Of a stretch of DNA of 24,435 bases, positions 23,065 to 24,435 are shown piece after piece. The position numbers and the translations under genes are program-made. The notes beneath the pieces were generated by a model. It saw nothing but the letters and a program-made list of their open reading frames with translations. It ran no database searches and was not told the DNA's origin. Every line of letters starts with the position of its first letter. Position 1 is the first letter of the stretch. This DNA is from an uncultured Propionivibrio sp. (GTDB lineage Bacteria; Pseudomonadota; Gammaproteobacteria; Burkholderiales; Rhodocyclaceae), in assembly GCA_938040985.1 (NCBI GenBank), contig CALHZD010000055.1:1-24435 (forward strand). The letters are read 5' to 3'.

Positions 23065-23136
23065 AGCGCATGGCAAAATGCACGGGAGAGTGCACCAAAA
23101 AGCGCACGAAAAAGCGCGCAAAAAATTGCACGAAAG
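23065..23136. repeat. 12-nt tandem repeat, six degenerate copies, in the lipB-lipA gap
   Basis: Six contiguous 12-base units begin at 23065, 23077, 23089, 23101, 23113 and 23125, with consensus close to AGTGCACGAAAA (AGTGCACCAAAA, AGCGCACGAAAA, ATTGCACGAAAG). All six frames read as four-residue repeats. The rest of the 22876-23219 gap shows no convincing gene or promoter. A short open frame from 23030 to 23223, overlapping the lipA start as ATGA, reads through the repeats but has no family resemblance. Confidence 0.75.
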
Positions 23137-23219
23137 CAGGACGCGGCGCCGGCGTTAGGGCAAGCCGTATCGCACGAACCGCGAACATGGCAAAAACGGC
23201 AAAAACTCCAGGAAGCGGC

Positions 23220-24185
23220 ATGAACGAAAACAGCCTCTCTGCGCCCGTCAAGGAGCGGCGCGAGCAAAAACTGGCGCGCATCCCGGTCAAAGTGGTGCAC
23301 ACCGGCGATCCGCTGCGCAAACCGGCCTGGATTCGCGCCAAGGCCGGCAACGAAGCCGGCCGCTTCGGCGAAATCAAGCGGATGCTGCGCGCGCAGAACC
23401 TGCATACCGTCTGTGAAGAAGCCGCCTGTCCGAATATCGGCGAATGCTTCGGGCGCGGCACGGCGTCCTTCATGATTCTCGGCGACATCTGCACGCGCCG
23501 CTGCCCGTTCTGCGATGTCGGCCACGGCCGGCCGCTGCCGCCCGATCCGCAGGAGCCGGCCAGCCTGGCGCGCAGCGTGGCGCATCTGCAGCTGCGCTAC
23601 GTCGTCATCACCAGCGTTGACCGCGACGATCTGCGCGACGGCGGCGCCGGCCATTTCGCCGATGTTGTCGCCGCCGTGCGCAGCGCATCGCCGGGCACGC
23701 TGGTCGAAACGCTGGTGCCCGATTTCCGCGGCCGCCTGGATGCGGCGCTCGACGCATTGAGCCGCAGTCTGCCCGATGTGCTCAACCACAATCTCGAAAC
23801 CGTGCCGCGCCTGTATCGCCAGGCGCGCCCCGGCGCCGACTACGCGCATTCGCTGCGGCTGCTGCAAGAATTCAAGGCGCGCTACCCGCAGGTCACCACC
23901 AAATCCGGGCTGATGGTCGGCTTGGGCGAGACCGACGAAGAAATCCTCGCCGTGATGCGCGATCTGCGCGCGCACGATGTTGAGATGCTGACGATCGGCC
24001 AATACCTGGCGCCTTCGCCGCACCATCTGCCGGTGCTGCGCTACGTGAATCCGGAAACCTTCGCCATGTACGAGGCGGAAGCCGTAAAAATGGGCTTTGC
24101 CGGCGCCGCCTGCGCGCCGATGGTGCGCTCCAGCTACTGGGCCGACAAACAGGCGCATCAGGCGGGCGTGGCCGAATCGGTGTAG
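23220..24185 (+). CDS. lipA: Lipoyl synthase (radical SAM)
   Basis: LipA inserts two sulfur atoms into protein-bound octanoyl groups using two [4Fe-4S] clusters. The protein is 321 residues, as in E. coli. The auxiliary cluster is bound by C65, C70 and C76 (VCEEAACPNIGECF), the radical-SAM cluster by C91, C95 and C98 (ICTRRCPFC), and the C-terminal serine ligand lies in RSSYWAD. I chose the ATG at 23220 because AGGA precedes it by six bases and because MNENS... begins the family-like region. In-frame sequence extends back to an ATG at 23070 but is translated 12-nt repeat. It is placed after lipB in the standard lipB-lipA order, though the wide gap allows its own promoter. Confidence 0.97.
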   Translation: MNENSLSAPVKERREQKLARIPVKVVHTGDPLRKPAWIRAKAGNEAGRFGEIKRMLRAQNLHTVCEEAACPNIGECFGRGTASFMILGDICTRRCPFCDVGHGRPLPPDPQEPASLARSVAHLQLRYVVITSVDRDDLRDGGAGHFADVVAAVRSASPGTLVETLVPDFRGRLDAALDALSRSLPDVLNHNLETVPRLYRQARPGADYAHSLRLLQEFKARYPQVTTKSGLMVGLGETDEEILAVMRDLRAHDVEMLTIGQYLAPSPHHLPVLRYVNPETFAMYEAEAVKMGFAGAACAPMVRSSYWADKQAHQAGVAESV

Positions 24186-24264
24186 GTTCTGCTTCGCGCC
24201 ACCGCGTAGCCGCCGGTTTTCGTTGCAATGTTTCTTTACCCCGCCGATTAGACCAGCGGCGGAG

Positions 24265-24435
24265 TCCGCGTAAACAGGGCATCTCAGAGCGCCTGCCCGG
24301 AGACGCCCTATTTACAAGGGCTCCAGAGCATCCCCTTTGGAAATTCACGCAAATAAAGGACTTGCGGGCACTTCTCTGAAATGCCCTAAATACGCGGGCT
24401 AGCGGGCAGGCCTTATGAAATGCCCTATTTACAAG
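24265..24435. repeat. Degenerate 39-bp tandem repeat array 2 (runs off window)
   Basis: Units start at 24265, 24304, 24343, 24382 and 24421 (partial), with an exact 39-base period. The core CCCTATTTACAAGGGC (24306-24321) recurs as CCCTAAATACGCGGGC at 24384 and CCCTATTTACAAG at 24423. Units commonly end in ATGAAA or CTGAAA. The array is the same family as 15981-16253. The 24186-24264 stretch between lipA and the array contains only an interrupted CCGCCG/CGGCGG inverted repeat. Confidence 0.75.

Noticed and set aside
23070..23219. N-terminal extension of lipA by 50 codons
   Set aside because: The extension is translated repeat DNA (TKKR-like), whereas the ATG at 23220 has a good Shine-Dalgarno sequence and gives the normal family length.
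23030..23223. Short plus-strand ORF ending in an ATGA overlap with lipA
   Set aside because: Overlap is suggestive of coupling, but the product is mostly SARK/SAPK repeat, has no Shine-Dalgarno sequence and no family likeness.
22785..24158. 457-codon open frame on the minus strand opposite lipA
   Set aside because: Antisense to lipA; its Phe/Arg/Ala repeats come from the 12-nt minisatellite.

Overview
The window looks like ordinary chromosome from a GC-rich betaproteobacterium, most likely of the Rhodocyclales/Azoarcus type. This is inferred from the gene neighbourhoods (xseB-ispA-dxs-folE2; dacC-dat-DUF493-lipB-lipA; greB-type, QueG- and OmpR/EnvZ-type proteins) and not from any marker RNA, because no rRNA or tRNA gene is visible. 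Nearly all genes are housekeeping genes; the unusual material is in the intergenic gaps and in repeats.

Layout. Positions 1-3280 (minus strand): xseB, ispA (FPP synthase), dxs (DXP synthase) and the start of folE2, an isoprenoid precursor cluster with a folate gene attached. 3583-4873 (plus): a SpoIIAA/STAS-like protein and a mercaptopyruvate-type sulfurtransferase, closed by a strong hairpin shared with the convergent queG (4943-6271, minus). 6272-6742: a gap holding what looks like a frameshifted remnant gene. 6743-8652 (plus): tsaE overlapping an AmiC-type, Tat-exported cell-wall amidase. 8737-9417 (minus): RluA-type pseudouridine synthase. 9646-13305 (plus): greB, an EamA transporter, and htpG behind a textbook sigma-32 heat-shock promoter. 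13420-13779 (minus): a small secreted four-cysteine protein. 14011-15837 (plus): an orphan GspE/PilB-type ATPase. 15838-16286: a large imperfect hairpin followed by an array of degenerate 39-bp repeats. 16287-18517 (minus): an OmpR/EnvZ-type two-component system, divergent from a Spy/CpxP-like periplasmic protein (18767-19405). 19755-24185 (plus): dacC, dat, a DUF493 gene, lipB and lipA. 24265 to the window end: a second array of the same 39-bp repeat family.

Functionally the window combines isoprenoid precursor synthesis (dxs, ispA), tRNA modification (tsaE, queG, RluA), envelope remodelling (amidase, PBP5/6-type carboxypeptidase, OmpR/EnvZ, Spy-like chaperone), lipoylation (lipB, lipA) and stress response (htpG).

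I do not see a defence system, prophage, transposase or CRISPR array. The items most deserving a second look are: the 39-bp (13-codon) repeat family present at two loci; the single-base-frameshifted small gene at 6384-6639; the helically phased CCGGATAT repeats ahead of dacC; the 9-nt and 12-nt repeat expansions that have entered or abut several proteins; and a short AT-rich patch inside tsaE.
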